From: an uncultured Acidimicrobiaceae bacterium
GTDB taxonomy: Bacteria; Actinomycetota; Acidimicrobiia; Acidimicrobiales; Ilumatobacteraceae
NCBI GenBank assembly: GCA_903904615.1
Contig: CAIVDG010000327.1
Location: forward strand, 1-22,284
Direction of reading: 5' to 3'
Length of the DNA: 22,284 nucleotides
Below, piece by piece: positions 6,457 through 14,512 of the stretch (positions are counted from its first letter, which is position 1; each line of letters starts with the position of its first letter). Position numbers and translations under genes: made by a program. The notes beneath the pieces were generated by a model. It saw only the letters and a list, made by a program, of their open reading frames with translations, was not told the DNA's origin and ran no database searches.

Positions 6457-9400
6457 GTGACAGACCCTCAGGTTTCCCCTTCCCAGCCCCCCGTGGTGGC
6501 CGTCATGGTCGTCCACGAACCGGGCGACTGGCTTGCCGAGTCTCTTCGGGGTCTCGCCACTCAGGACTACGCCGCACTGCAGGTACTGGTCTTGGTCACC
6601 GGGACAAGCGAAAACCCAGGCTCACGTTCCACCTTGGACATTGTTCAGTCCACTCTTCCGTCTGCAGTTGTTCGCTTCATTGGGTCTAACCCGGGGTATG
6701 CAGCGGGTTGTAACTCGGTGTTGAATCTGGTGCAGGGAGACAGTGGTTTTTTCTGCTTCCTACATGACGACGTGGAGTTGTCACCCTCGGCCATCTCGGG
6801 AATGTTGGAAGAGTTGTACCGATCCAATGCGGGAGTTGTTGGTCCGAAATTGGTTCATTGGGACAACCCAAAAATGATTCAGTCGGTCGGCAGTGCTGCA
6901 GATCGATTTGGTGTGGAACTGCCTTATGCCGACGATGGTGAACTCGATCAAGAACAGCACGATGCTGTGCAAGACGTGTTCATCCTTCCTAGTTCGTGTC
7001 TGCTTGTTCGCGCAGATCTTTTCCGCACGTTGAACGGCTTCAACGCATCAATTCATTCGTCGGGCGTTGACTTAGATTTCTGTTGGCGCGCGCATGTCAC
7101 GGGTGCACGCGTGGTCATCGTTCCGTCTGCTGTTGCACGCCATCGCGAGGCAATGGCAGAACGACTTGATGAAGAGCAGAAGGAACTTGTCGACGCAGAT
7201 GCCGAGACGGCTCGCGTCCACACTGTGGCTGCATTGTCGTCGCGTGGGCAGTTGATTTTCTTGTTCGCGCAAATGGCTTTGTTCACAATTGCGCGGTGCA
7301 TTCTGCTGGCAACCACTGGCCGTACGCGACGGGCTCTCATCGAGGCCCGCGCAGTTGCGTCGTTGCCGTTCTCTTTCGGTGATATTCACGATCGTCGTGA
7401 GGCTGTTTCTGAAATTCGATCTGTTGACGGCGATGAAGTTCGTGCACTGCAAATTCTTGGTTCAGCACACACCACGGCTTACTTCCGCAACAAAGCTCGC
7501 AAGGCAGGGTTGGCGCAAGCGCAATCTGCCGGAGAGATTCGCGAGACCACACCACGCGGTGCATACGTCATGTGGGGAATTCTCTGTGCACTGTTGATAG
7601 TGGGATCACGTTCACTGTTGATGAATGGGGTTGTCTCGGTTGGCCAGATGGTTCCATTCGCCGATTCGGCGCGGGAGACCTGGTCGTCGTATGTCTCGGG
7701 GTGGTGGGGTGCTGGTTTTGGCCAAGTGTCTGCACTGCCAACAGGTACAGCTCTTACTGCGGTTGCCTCTTTCCTTACCTTCGGTAATTCCGGCATGGCT
7801 CACACTCTCGCTGTTGTGCTGTTGCCGCTTGTCGGATGGCTGGGTGTGTGGAGATTCGCATCGGTTATGGGAACCCGTGGTGGGCGTATTGCATCGGTTA
7901 TTGCTTACGCCGCGGTTCCGTTGCCATTTGCATCAATTGCGTCGGGGCGTTGGGGCGCGTTGCTGTTGTACGCACTTCTCCCATGGATGGTTCACCTGTT
8001 GCGCATGCTGGTGGGTCACGCCGACATCAACTCGTCTCTGTCTAAAGAAGCTTTTGTTGTTGTGTCTCCGTCAACATGGCGTCGTTGGTTTGCAGGGGTG
8101 TCGTTACTCTCTGCGCTTGCATTCGCGTTCGAACCATCTGTAGTTCTTGTGATGCCATTAGTCGCCGGAATCGTTGCTGTTACATCGGCTGCGCAAGGGG
8201 TTCACATTCGCCTTGCAGGCCGATGGATTGTCATTGCTGGCGCAGCCACTCTTGCAGGCGTTGCATTGAATTTGCCGTGGGCGGGAACATTCATTCGCGA
8301 TGGCTGGTGGGAGACACTGACTGGTGCACCAGTAGACGGCGGGCGAGACCTTGGGTTGTGGGGCCTTGCACGATTCACCGTCGGTGGGTTCTTTGCGTCG
8401 TCTCTCGCTGTTGCTTTGTATGCAGCGGTGGTCGGGGCGCTGCTGCTTGTGAGGGGTGCACGTGCAAGTTGGGCGTTACGTGGCGCATCTCTCGTTGTGG
8501 GTGGACTTCTACTTGCCGTTCTCGATGACTCTGCGTTGCTGCCCGTGCACCTACCAGAGCCCGCCATTCTTCTTGTTCCCGTGGCATTTGGCTTGGCGAT
8601 GTGTGCAGGGACAATGGGCGCATCTCTCGCTGTAGATCTTGGTCGCGGAAAAATCAGTTGGCGACAACCGTTGGGCGCACTTATTGGTGCCGCATTTGCT
8701 GTGGGTCTTGTGGCTGCACCGCTTAATGCTGTTGGCGGTTCTTGGAATCAGCCAACTCTCGCATTGCCTCAACTACTCGCACAGCTTCCAGGCGCAGATG
8801 CGTCAGGAAATTATCGAACACTCTTTATTGGTGATTCACGTGTGTTGCCAGGTGCACCCCTGAACTTCGGTTGGGGAATCTCGTACTCCGTTGTGAATGG
8901 ACGCACCCCAGCTATTGAAGAGTTATGGGAGGTACCCCCCACGCGCGCGCGAGATAACGCAGTCTCTGCCATGTACGGAATTGTTCGCGGGCAAACATCG
9001 CGAGCGGGTCGATTGCTAGCTCCCTTGTCGGTGCGATTCATCGTTGTTCCTGTTATTGACGGCGGTCAGTCAACTCGAGATAACCCACTTGAGTCACCGA
9101 CTGGGTTGATTGAGGCGTTGTCACGCCAACTTGACCTTCGTCGTCGGTTTGCTTCGCCAGATTTGGTGGTGTTCGAAAACACATCATGGGTGCCTGTGCG
9201 GTCTCAGCTCACGCCAGCAGGGGCAACAAGTAGTTCATCGGCCGGCGCAGAATCAATGATTGCTACCGATATTGCTGGAGCAACTGCGTTCCCCGCAGTG
9301 ACGACAAGCAATGACTCATCAACAGTGAATGTTCAGCCAGGAACAGTGCATCTTGGTGTTCCCTACACATCTCGATGGAAGTTGTCGGTAGACGGAACAT

Positions 9401-9651
9401 CAATTCCTGTGCGCCCTGCTTTTGGTCTCACAAACGGTTATGACGTTCCCGCAGCGGGCACTGCAACTCTTTCTTTTTCAACATCGAGATTTCACTCCAC
9501 TCTTGTAGTGCTTCAAGTACTCGCATGGATCACCGTTGCAGTTCTCGCTACGTCGCGTCGCAAGTTCCGTCGTCGAAGCGCACCTAATACACCACTCGCT
9601 ACAAGTAGTTCTGAACCTGCATTGTCATTTACCGAGGGGGCAGAGTCGTGA
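6457..9651 (+). CDS. Family 2 glycosyltransferase fused to a large multi-pass membrane module
   Basis: The 1064-residue product starts with a cytoplasmic GT2 domain (about residues 12-235): VVAVMVVHEPGDWL, NPGYAAGCN, the acidic FLHDDVEL (HDD at 103-105) and DLDFCWR (205-211), typical for nucleotide-sugar and metal binding and an acidic catalytic site. A hydrophobic segment follows near 263-285. From about 365 to 750 there are many membrane spans, then a soluble part (about 755-1010) with YRTLFIGDSRVLPG, VRFIVVP and a beta-rich end containing VPYTSRWKL, and a final span near 1012-1033 followed by basic residues. The second half resembles GT-C-type membrane glycosyltransferases; that is inference. 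It probably transfers sugars during surface glycan assembly. The GTG start has no Shine-Dalgarno site but a nearby TAGCCT. The stop overlaps the next gene by 4 nt. Confidence 0.85.
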   Translation: MTDPQVSPSQPPVVAVMVVHEPGDWLAESLRGLATQDYAALQVLVLVTGTSENPGSRSTLDIVQSTLPSAVVRFIGSNPGYAAGCNSVLNLVQGDSGFFCFLHDDVELSPSAISGMLEELYRSNAGVVGPKLVHWDNPKMIQSVGSAADRFGVELPYADDGELDQEQHDAVQDVFILPSSCLLVRADLFRTLNGFNASIHSSGVDLDFCWRAHVTGARVVIVPSAVARHREAMAERLDEEQKELVDADAETARVHTVAALSSRGQLIFLFAQMALFTIARCILLATTGRTRRALIEARAVASLPFSFGDIHDRREAVSEIRSVDGDEVRALQILGSAHTTAYFRNKARKAGLAQAQSAGEIRETTPRGAYVMWGILCALLIVGSRSLLMNGVVSVGQMVPFADSARETWSSYVSGWWGAGFGQVSALPTGTALTAVASFLTFGNSGMAHTLAVVLLPLVGWLGVWRFASVMGTRGGRIASVIAYAAVPLPFASIASGRWGALLLYALLPWMVHLLRMLVGHADINSSLSKEAFVVVSPSTWRRWFAGVSLLSALAFAFEPSVVLVMPLVAGIVAVTSAAQGVHIRLAGRWIVIAGAATLAGVALNLPWAGTFIRDGWWETLTGAPVDGGRDLGLWGLARFTVGGFFASSLAVALYAAVVGALLLVRGARASWALRGASLVVGGLLLAVLDDSALLPVHLPEPAILLVPVAFGLAMCAGTMGASLAVDLGRGKISWRQPLGALIGAAFAVGLVAAPLNAVGGSWNQPTLALPQLLAQLPGADASGNYRTLFIGDSRVLPGAPLNFGWGISYSVVNGRTPAIEELWEVPPTRARDNAVSAMYGIVRGQTSRAGRLLAPLSVRFIVVPVIDGGQSTRDNPLESPTGLIEALSRQLDLRRRFASPDLVVFENTSWVPVRSQLTPAGATSSSSAGAESMIATDIAGATAFPAVTTSNDSSTVNVQPGTVHLGVPYTSRWKLSVDGTSIPVRPAFGLTNGYDVPAAGTATLSFSTSRFHSTLVVLQVLAWITVAVLATSRRKFRRRSAPNTPLATSSSEPALSFTEGAES

Positions 9652-11111
9652 ACATCTTCCGGCGTTTGTTCGCCACACTTCTGGTCGTTGTTGCTCTCGG
9701 ATCGGTTCTCGCCATCGATCAACAGGGTGGAAAGAAGTCGGTTGGTGCATCTCTTGCGTTAGTTGATCTCGCTGGCTTTCCACAAGCGCCATCTGGTTCG
9801 CGTATTAGTACGTCGTGGTTTTGTCCAGGTGCGGCTGCCGGCGACGGACTCGACGGCGCAAACGTAGTGATTTCGAATCCTGGTGATGTTCAGTTCACAG
9901 CTTCCGTCAGTTTTCTGACTGGAGATGCAGCAGAATCATCCACCGTCAATGTTCCTGCCCGCTCACAGTTAGAAGTGGACGTTTTGCGTGGGCGAACTGT
10001 GGGAGTTGTTGCGCCGGTGGTGGAGATTATTGGCTCTGTCGGCACTGTTGAGCAGGAACTTGTGTATGCAGCTGGTGATGTGACGTCGCAATGTGTGTCG
10101 CAAACATCAGATACGTGGTTCTTTGCCGACGGTTTTACCGCAGAAGGCTCGTCACAGCGTTTGGTACTCATCAACCCGTATCCAGAAACTGCCGTTGTAA
10201 ACGTTGCGTATACAACAAACGATGGTCGCCGCACTCCCGCCGATATTCAAGGTGTTGTTCTCGCCGCCCGAACCGTGAAGAGCATTTCGCTTGCCGATGT
10301 GGGTGCCACGAACGAATCGCGCATTGCCATTGAAGTGGAAGCCACAACAGGGCAAATTGTGGCGTCGCGCATGCAGCATTATCTGGGTGGTGGCCGACTC
10401 GGGTACTCCACATCTGTTGGAGTTCCGTCGCCATTGGGAGAGTGGTGGTTCACATCGGGTCGAACGGGTTCTCAAGTCAGTGAACAATTGGTGGTGTTCA
10501 ACCCGTCACCGCGAGCGGCCCAAGTGAATGTTTCTTTCTTTGGGGCTGGAATTACGAATGGAATCCCCGTCGATCAACCAACCGAAGCCGCACTTCCCTC
10601 AGAGGCGGTCGATATTCCAGCGGGTGGCATCGTTGTCATCAACACTGACGTTGTAGCAAATTTGCCACAGGGTGATCATGCAATGGTGGTGTCGTCGTTG
10701 AACTCTGCACGTCTTGTGGTGGAACATGTTCTGAGCCAACGAACAAACACCAGTGCCTTCACCGCAATTGTGAATGGAATTCCTGCCGGACTGCTAGGAG
10801 AGAAGTGGCGAATTCCGGCTGGGTTAGGTAAGGGTGCGCGCAACGCCATCTCAATCTTGAACACGACGTCATTGGAGGGAACCTTCACATTGTCTGCTGT
10901 TGGACCCGGCGGAGTGGTCGATATACCCGGGTTTACAAACGTGGCTCTTGGTGCAGCGTCGCTCATCAGTCTCGATGTTCCCGATGGAGTCTCAGATGGT
11001 GAAGTCGTCATTACCGCAACGGTTCCCGTTGCTGTTCAGCGACGAACAACACGTGGTCATGGACTCATCGGTTTTGGCATGGTCGGTGCATTGCCTGTGA
11101 GAATGAAGTAA
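9648..11111 (+). CDS. Secreted or membrane-anchored four-repeat protein (DUF5719-like)
   Basis: The 487-residue product has an N-terminal signal or anchor (NIFRRLFATLLVVVALGSVLA), so the body is extracytoplasmic. It resembles the actinobacterial DUF5719 family, encoded next to GT2 genes; the function is unknown. I see four related units of about 100-120 residues. Each starts with a W-F/R segment ending in Gly (W57, W157, W267, W387), about 20 residues later has a hydrophobic strand ending in Asn (N77, N176, N285, N405, mostly NP), and continues with alternating beta-strand patterns. The units are probably immunoglobulin-like beta-sandwiches. Two cysteines (about 59 and 149) could form a disulfide bridge. 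The GTG start overlaps the upstream stop (GTGA), and the stop overlaps the next ATG by one base, so this is the middle gene of a coupled trio. Confidence 0.8.
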   Translation: MNIFRRLFATLLVVVALGSVLAIDQQGGKKSVGASLALVDLAGFPQAPSGSRISTSWFCPGAAAGDGLDGANVVISNPGDVQFTASVSFLTGDAAESSTVNVPARSQLEVDVLRGRTVGVVAPVVEIIGSVGTVEQELVYAAGDVTSQCVSQTSDTWFFADGFTAEGSSQRLVLINPYPETAVVNVAYTTNDGRRTPADIQGVVLAARTVKSISLADVGATNESRIAIEVEATTGQIVASRMQHYLGGGRLGYSTSVGVPSPLGEWWFTSGRTGSQVSEQLVVFNPSPRAAQVNVSFFGAGITNGIPVDQPTEAALPSEAVDIPAGGIVVINTDVVANLPQGDHAMVVSSLNSARLVVEHVLSQRTNTSAFTAIVNGIPAGLLGEKWRIPAGLGKGARNAISILNTTSLEGTFTLSAVGPGGVVDIPGFTNVALGAASLISLDVPDGVSDGEVVITATVPVAVQRRTTRGHGLIGFGMVGALPVRMK

Positions 11112-11563
11112 TGGAACAACTGCTTCTCGTCGCGTTGGCAATGGTGGTTGCTGTAGTTGTTTCAGCGGTACTGCGACGTCGCAGAACCGATGCGCCCACA
11201 CAAGGCGGATTTGAAATTCCAACGCAGCTTGATCGCGGTGATTTTGTCTTGCCTCAGGCGCCGTGGTTGGTGGCGGTATTTACTTCTGCAACCTGCAACA
11301 CGTGCGCAGATGTTGCGACAAAAGCTGCAGTGCTTGCATCGAATGAAGTTGCTGTTCAGCGAATTGACTTCACCGAAGATCCGGCACTACACAAGCGGTA
11401 TCGCATCGATGCTGTACCTACATTGGTGATTGCCGATGCCCACGGGGTTGTGCGCAATAGCTTTCTTGGGCCAGTGAAAGCCCAAGACTTATGGGCTGCA
11501 GTAGCGGAATGCAGGGAGCCCGGTTCGACACCAGATCCGTGCACAGGTGCTCAGGGCGATTAA
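11111..11563 (+). CDS. Membrane-anchored thioredoxin-fold protein
   Basis: The 150-residue product has one N-terminal membrane segment (residues 4-21) followed by four arginines, then a thioredoxin fold with a CxxC motif (CNTC, residues 62-65) and the conserved cis-proline segment DAVPTLVIAD (Pro103). The arginine cluster after the span predicts, by the positive-inside rule, that the redox domain faces the cytoplasm; an uncleaved signal with outside orientation is less likely. The partner is unknown; coupling to the upstream secreted repeat protein and GT2 gene suggests a role in the same envelope process. The ATG overlaps the upstream stop (TAATG). Its stop codon overlaps the convergent ftsH stop. 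Confidence 0.82.
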   Translation: MEQLLLVALAMVVAVVVSAVLRRRRTDAPTQGGFEIPTQLDRGDFVLPQAPWLVAVFTSATCNTCADVATKAAVLASNEVAVQRIDFTEDPALHKRYRIDAVPTLVIADAHGVVRNSFLGPVKAQDLWAAVAECREPGSTPDPCTGAQGD

Positions 11564-13473
11564 GCCTCTGTAGGAGTAGGAGTCTCGAGAGCCTCTTGCA
11601 CCAAACGACCAACAGTTGCACCGTCGATTGTCTCGTCTTCAAGAAGTTTTTCGGCAACCAGTTCGAGACCTTTGCGATGCTTCACAAGAACATCGTGAGC
11701 GCGCTGTTCTTGCTCGTGCAGGATGCGAGAGATTTCATCGTCGAGCATCTTCGCTGTGGAATCGCTGTATTCGCGTCCGCTGGTCATGAGGTCTTCGCCC
11801 AAGAACACTTGTTGCTGACCATTCCACGCCATGGGGCCCACTTTGTCGGACATGCCCCATTCGCGCACCATGCGACGAGCAATTGATGTTGCCTGCTCGA
11901 GGTCGTTTGCGGCTCCCGAATTGAGATGACCAAACACAATCTTTTCCGCAACGCGTCCACCCATTGCTTTGCAAATGAGATCTTCAAAAAATTCACGCGA
12001 GTAGGTATGGCGTTCTTCGGGAAGAGTCCATGTGACACCAAGTGCCATGCCGCGGGGAAGAATGGTGACCTTGTGTAACGGATCTGAATGTGGAAGGACC
12101 GTTGCAAGAATTGCGTGGCCGCCTTCGTGAATTGCTGTTGCGCGCTTCTCTTCTGCGGACAGCACCAAGCTTTCACGACGTGCTCCCATAACGACGCGGT
12201 CGCGCGCATTTTCGAAGTCGATGCGTTCGATATGTGCAGAACCACGACGCACAGCAAACAGTGCGGCTTCATTGACGAGGTTGGCAAGATCGGCGCCACT
12301 CATTCCGGGAGTTGCCTTTGCCATGGTGTCGAGGTCGACGTCGGCTCCCATGCGCTTGTCGCGCGAGTGAACCTTCAAGATGGCGAGACGTTCTTCGAAC
12401 TCGGGCAAGGGAACAATGATCTGGCGGTCGAAACGGCCTGGGCGCAAGAGTGCTGGATCGAGAATGTCGGGACGGTTTGTGGCCGCCAAAATGACAATGC
12501 CTTCGGTGGTTTCAAAGCCATCCATTTCGGCGAGCATTTGGTTGAGGGTTTGCTCACGTTCGTCGTGTCCGCCGCCAAGACCTGCGCCACGCTTACGACC
12601 AATGGAGTCGATTTCGTCGATGAAAATGATGGCCTTGCCCATCTTGCGAGCTTGTTGGAACAGGTCGCGAACACGGCTTGCACCAACGCCTACAAACATT
12701 TCCATGAAGTCGGAACCAGTGACCGATAGGAAACCGACGCCGGCTTCACCAGCAACGGCGCGAGCAAAAAGCGTCTTACCTGTTCCGGGAGGGCCAACGA
12801 GAAGAATTCCCTTTGGTACGCGCGCACCTATTTCTTTAAAACGCTCAGGCATACGAAGGAAGTCGACGACTTCTTTAATTTCAAGCTTGACTCCGTCGTA
12901 GCCAGCAACGTCGGCAAACGTGGTGGAGGGTTTGTCGGCTTGATAGGCCTTTGCCTTGCTGCGACCAACCGACATGATGTTGCCCGCTTGACCCATTGCA
13001 CGACGTTGCATCCAGACAAAGAATGCAATAACGAAGATGAATGGCAAAACGATAGGCAACAAGCTGGTGATCCAGTTTGGTTGCGGTGTGCTGAAGTCGT
13101 AATCGACTCCCATGTCTTTCAGCAACTGTTCGTCTGCGTCGCTCATGTTCACAGCACCAGTGGTGGTGAACTTTCCGCCGTTGTCGAATTCACCCGAAAT
13201 GGTGTTGGTGGAGTTGTTGATGGTGATGGAAGCAACATCGCCGCTCTTCACTTCAGCAAGGAACTCGGTGTACGAGATTTTTTCGCCAGTAGACGGCGCA
13301 AAGAATTGGCTGCCGAACGCAAGAACCACGATGGCTGACACGATGGCCCAAATAGCCCACTTCGGCATGGGTGGCTTGCCGTCTTGAGCTTGCTTGTCCT
13401 GGCGCAGACCCTTGAATGGGTTGCGTGGAGGTTGGTTGCGCGGTGGCGGTGGCGGTGGGGGCATCTCGCTCAT
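11560..13473 (-). CDS. ftsH: ATP-dependent zinc metalloprotease FtsH
   Basis: The 637-residue membrane AAA+ protease degrades membrane and some soluble proteins. The order is: a proline-rich cytoplasmic N-terminus (seven consecutive prolines from residue 5), span 1 (about 38-56), an external domain, span 2 (about 135-155), AAA+ module with Walker A GPPGTGKT (227-234), Walker B IIFIDE (282-287), pore loop MFVGVGA, second region of homology ATNRPDILDPALLRPGRFDR, then the zinc protease with H449-E-G-G-H453 and the third ligand in NDLEQAT (Asp524). The zinc motif usually reads HEAGH, so Gly replaces Ala here; the ligands and catalytic Glu are intact. The ATG at 13473 is preceded by TAGCAT at 6 nt, suggesting leaderless transcription. 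It is flanked by unrelated genes, and a second ftsH copy elsewhere is possible. Confidence 0.96.
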   Translation of the reverse strand: MSEMPPPPPPPRNQPPRNPFKGLRQDKQAQDGKPPMPKWAIWAIVSAIVVLAFGSQFFAPSTGEKISYTEFLAEVKSGDVASITINNSTNTISGEFDNGGKFTTTGAVNMSDADEQLLKDMGVDYDFSTPQPNWITSLLPIVLPFIFVIAFFVWMQRRAMGQAGNIMSVGRSKAKAYQADKPSTTFADVAGYDGVKLEIKEVVDFLRMPERFKEIGARVPKGILLVGPPGTGKTLFARAVAGEAGVGFLSVTGSDFMEMFVGVGASRVRDLFQQARKMGKAIIFIDEIDSIGRKRGAGLGGGHDEREQTLNQMLAEMDGFETTEGIVILAATNRPDILDPALLRPGRFDRQIIVPLPEFEERLAILKVHSRDKRMGADVDLDTMAKATPGMSGADLANLVNEAALFAVRRGSAHIERIDFENARDRVVMGARRESLVLSAEEKRATAIHEGGHAILATVLPHSDPLHKVTILPRGMALGVTWTLPEERHTYSREFFEDLICKAMGGRVAEKIVFGHLNSGAANDLEQATSIARRMVREWGMSDKVGPMAWNGQQQVFLGEDLMTSGREYSDSTAKMLDDEISRILHEQEQRAHDVLVKHRKGLELVAEKLLEDETIDGATVGRLVQEALETPTPTEA

Positions 13474-13479
13474 GACCTC

Positions 13480-13485
13480 ATGCTA
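13480..13485 (-). promoter_or_regulatory. Candidate leaderless -10 box of ftsH
   Basis: TAGCAT on the minus strand lies 6 nt before the ATG. The intervening GAGGTC touches the start codon and is too close to work as a Shine-Dalgarno site, which favours a leaderless transcript. Confidence 0.45.
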
Positions 13486-13541
13486 CGGCTGGCTTGTGGC
13501 AGTCCTCAGTCGGCATCGCCGATTTCAGTCACCATGGTGAC

Positions 13542-13547
13542 TACCGT
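13542..13547 (+). promoter_or_regulatory. Candidate leaderless -10 box of the DUF3499 gene
   Basis: TACCGT lies 7 nt before the ATG at 13555, the distance expected if transcription starts at the A of the start codon. Confidence 0.4.
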
Positions 13548-13554
13548 TTTCCAC

Positions 13555-13785
13555 ATGGCAAGGCAGTGCACACGGCAGGGTTGCGTTCACAGGGCATCTG
13601 TAACGCTCACCTATCAGTACGCCCGGTCGCTTGTGTGGCTCGACGACCTGTCGGCCGAACGAGACCCGCACGCCTATGACCTCTGTGAGCAGCACGCTGG
13701 TCGCCTGAAGCCACCGTCGGGCTGGCACCTTGAAGATCGCCGTCAGCGAGTACACGTGTACGACGCTGGCCGACTCGCAGGCTGA
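13555..13785 (+). CDS. Small DUF3499-type cysteine-containing protein (Rv3258c-like)
   Basis: The 76-residue product begins MARQCTRQGCVHRASVTLTY and contains DPHAYDLCEQHAGRL and PPSGWHLED. This layout matches, from memory, the actinobacterial DUF3499 family represented by M. tuberculosis Rv3258c, which sits between manB and whiB2. The N-terminal CxxxxC and the later CxxH could bind zinc. The function is unknown. The start was placed at 13555 because homologues begin just before the first cysteine and a TACCGT box precedes it; an in-frame ATG at 13534 is possible. It is divergent from ftsH and followed after 7 nt by the CPBP protease gene. Confidence 0.82.
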   Translation: MARQCTRQGCVHRASVTLTYQYARSLVWLDDLSAERDPHAYDLCEQHAGRLKPPSGWHLEDRRQRVHVYDAGRLAG

Positions 13786-13792
13786 CACATTC

Positions 13793-14506
13793 ATGTCGCC
13801 ACGGCTGAAAGAGGCGGTTCGTGCAACGCTTCGAGTGATCTTTCTTTGGTTCTCCGTGTATGTGGCCGCATCTCTAGCTTCAACTATTGCTTTGTTGCTC
13901 ACTGGCCGCGGAGGAGACGGCATTGCCGACATCCCCGTGTGGGCCATCGCTTTCAGCATGGTGTCAATGTGGTCGGTGTATTTAGTGGCAATGCCGCGAC
14001 TCTTGCCATTTGAAGAACAACATCCACGACACTCATTTCGCTCATGGTTCTCCGTACGAGATGTTGTTCTGGGAGTTCCGCTCGGTATTGCCGGACAGCT
14101 CATCTTGGTGAACATCGTGAATTGGCCATTGTCGCGCCTATTCCCCGACACCTTCTCGTTTGATGAAGTCTCGAAGCGCGCCGAAGACATCTCGTCAACC
14201 GCACCTGGTATGTGGATGGTCTTACTCGTTGTCGTTGTCGTTATCGGTGCACCAATCGTGGAAGAGATCGTCTACCGCGGTTCCCTGCAAACGGCATTGG
14301 TATCTACGGCGGGGAAGTGGGGCGGAATTGTCATCACTGCTGCTCTGTTTGCTGCCATTCACCTGGCGCCTGTTGAGTTCCCTGGTCTCTTTGCGTTTGC
14401 ACTGCTGCTTGGCATTGTGCGTCAACGCAGTGGCACACTAGGGGCGGCCATTGTTACCCACTTGGCGTTCAACGCAACCGGCCTCTTGCTGGTGTCTGTG
14501 CTCTAG
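13793..14506 (+). CDS. CPBP-family intramembrane metalloprotease
   Basis: The 237-residue membrane protein has about six to eight hydrophobic segments and the CPBP/Abi (CAAX protease-like) motifs: EEIVYR (Glu157, Glu158, Arg162), FAAIH (His190) and HLAFN (His223, Asn227). These residues form the intramembrane active site in this family. The bacterial substrates are mostly unknown; roles in membrane protein processing or peptide maturation are typical guesses. I placed the start at the ATG at 13793, 7 nt after the DUF3499 stop; the frame is open back to 13730, but that would overlap the previous gene and add a non-hydrophobic stretch. It is followed after 6 nt by the GT-C-like gene. Confidence 0.88.
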   Translation: MSPRLKEAVRATLRVIFLWFSVYVAASLASTIALLLTGRGGDGIADIPVWAIAFSMVSMWSVYLVAMPRLLPFEEQHPRHSFRSWFSVRDVVLGVPLGIAGQLILVNIVNWPLSRLFPDTFSFDEVSKRAEDISSTAPGMWMVLLVVVVVIGAPIVEEIVYRGSLQTALVSTAGKWGGIVITAALFAAIHLAPVEFPGLFAFALLLGIVRQRSGTLGAAIVTHLAFNATGLLLVSVL

Positions 14507-14512
14507 GAATTC

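Noticed and set aside
9648..11563. A secreted disulfide-relay pair formed by the repeat protein and the thioredoxin
   Set aside because: The charge distribution around the thioredoxin's membrane span predicts a cytoplasmic domain, so I did not claim it as a feature.
12088..12729. A 213-codon plus-strand open frame inside ftsH
   Set aside because: It is antisense to the highly conserved AAA+ and protease domains and has no recognisable features.
13525..14190. A 221-codon minus-strand open frame opposite the DUF3499 and CPBP genes
   Set aside because: Both opposite-strand genes have strong family motifs; this frame has none and is a shadow.
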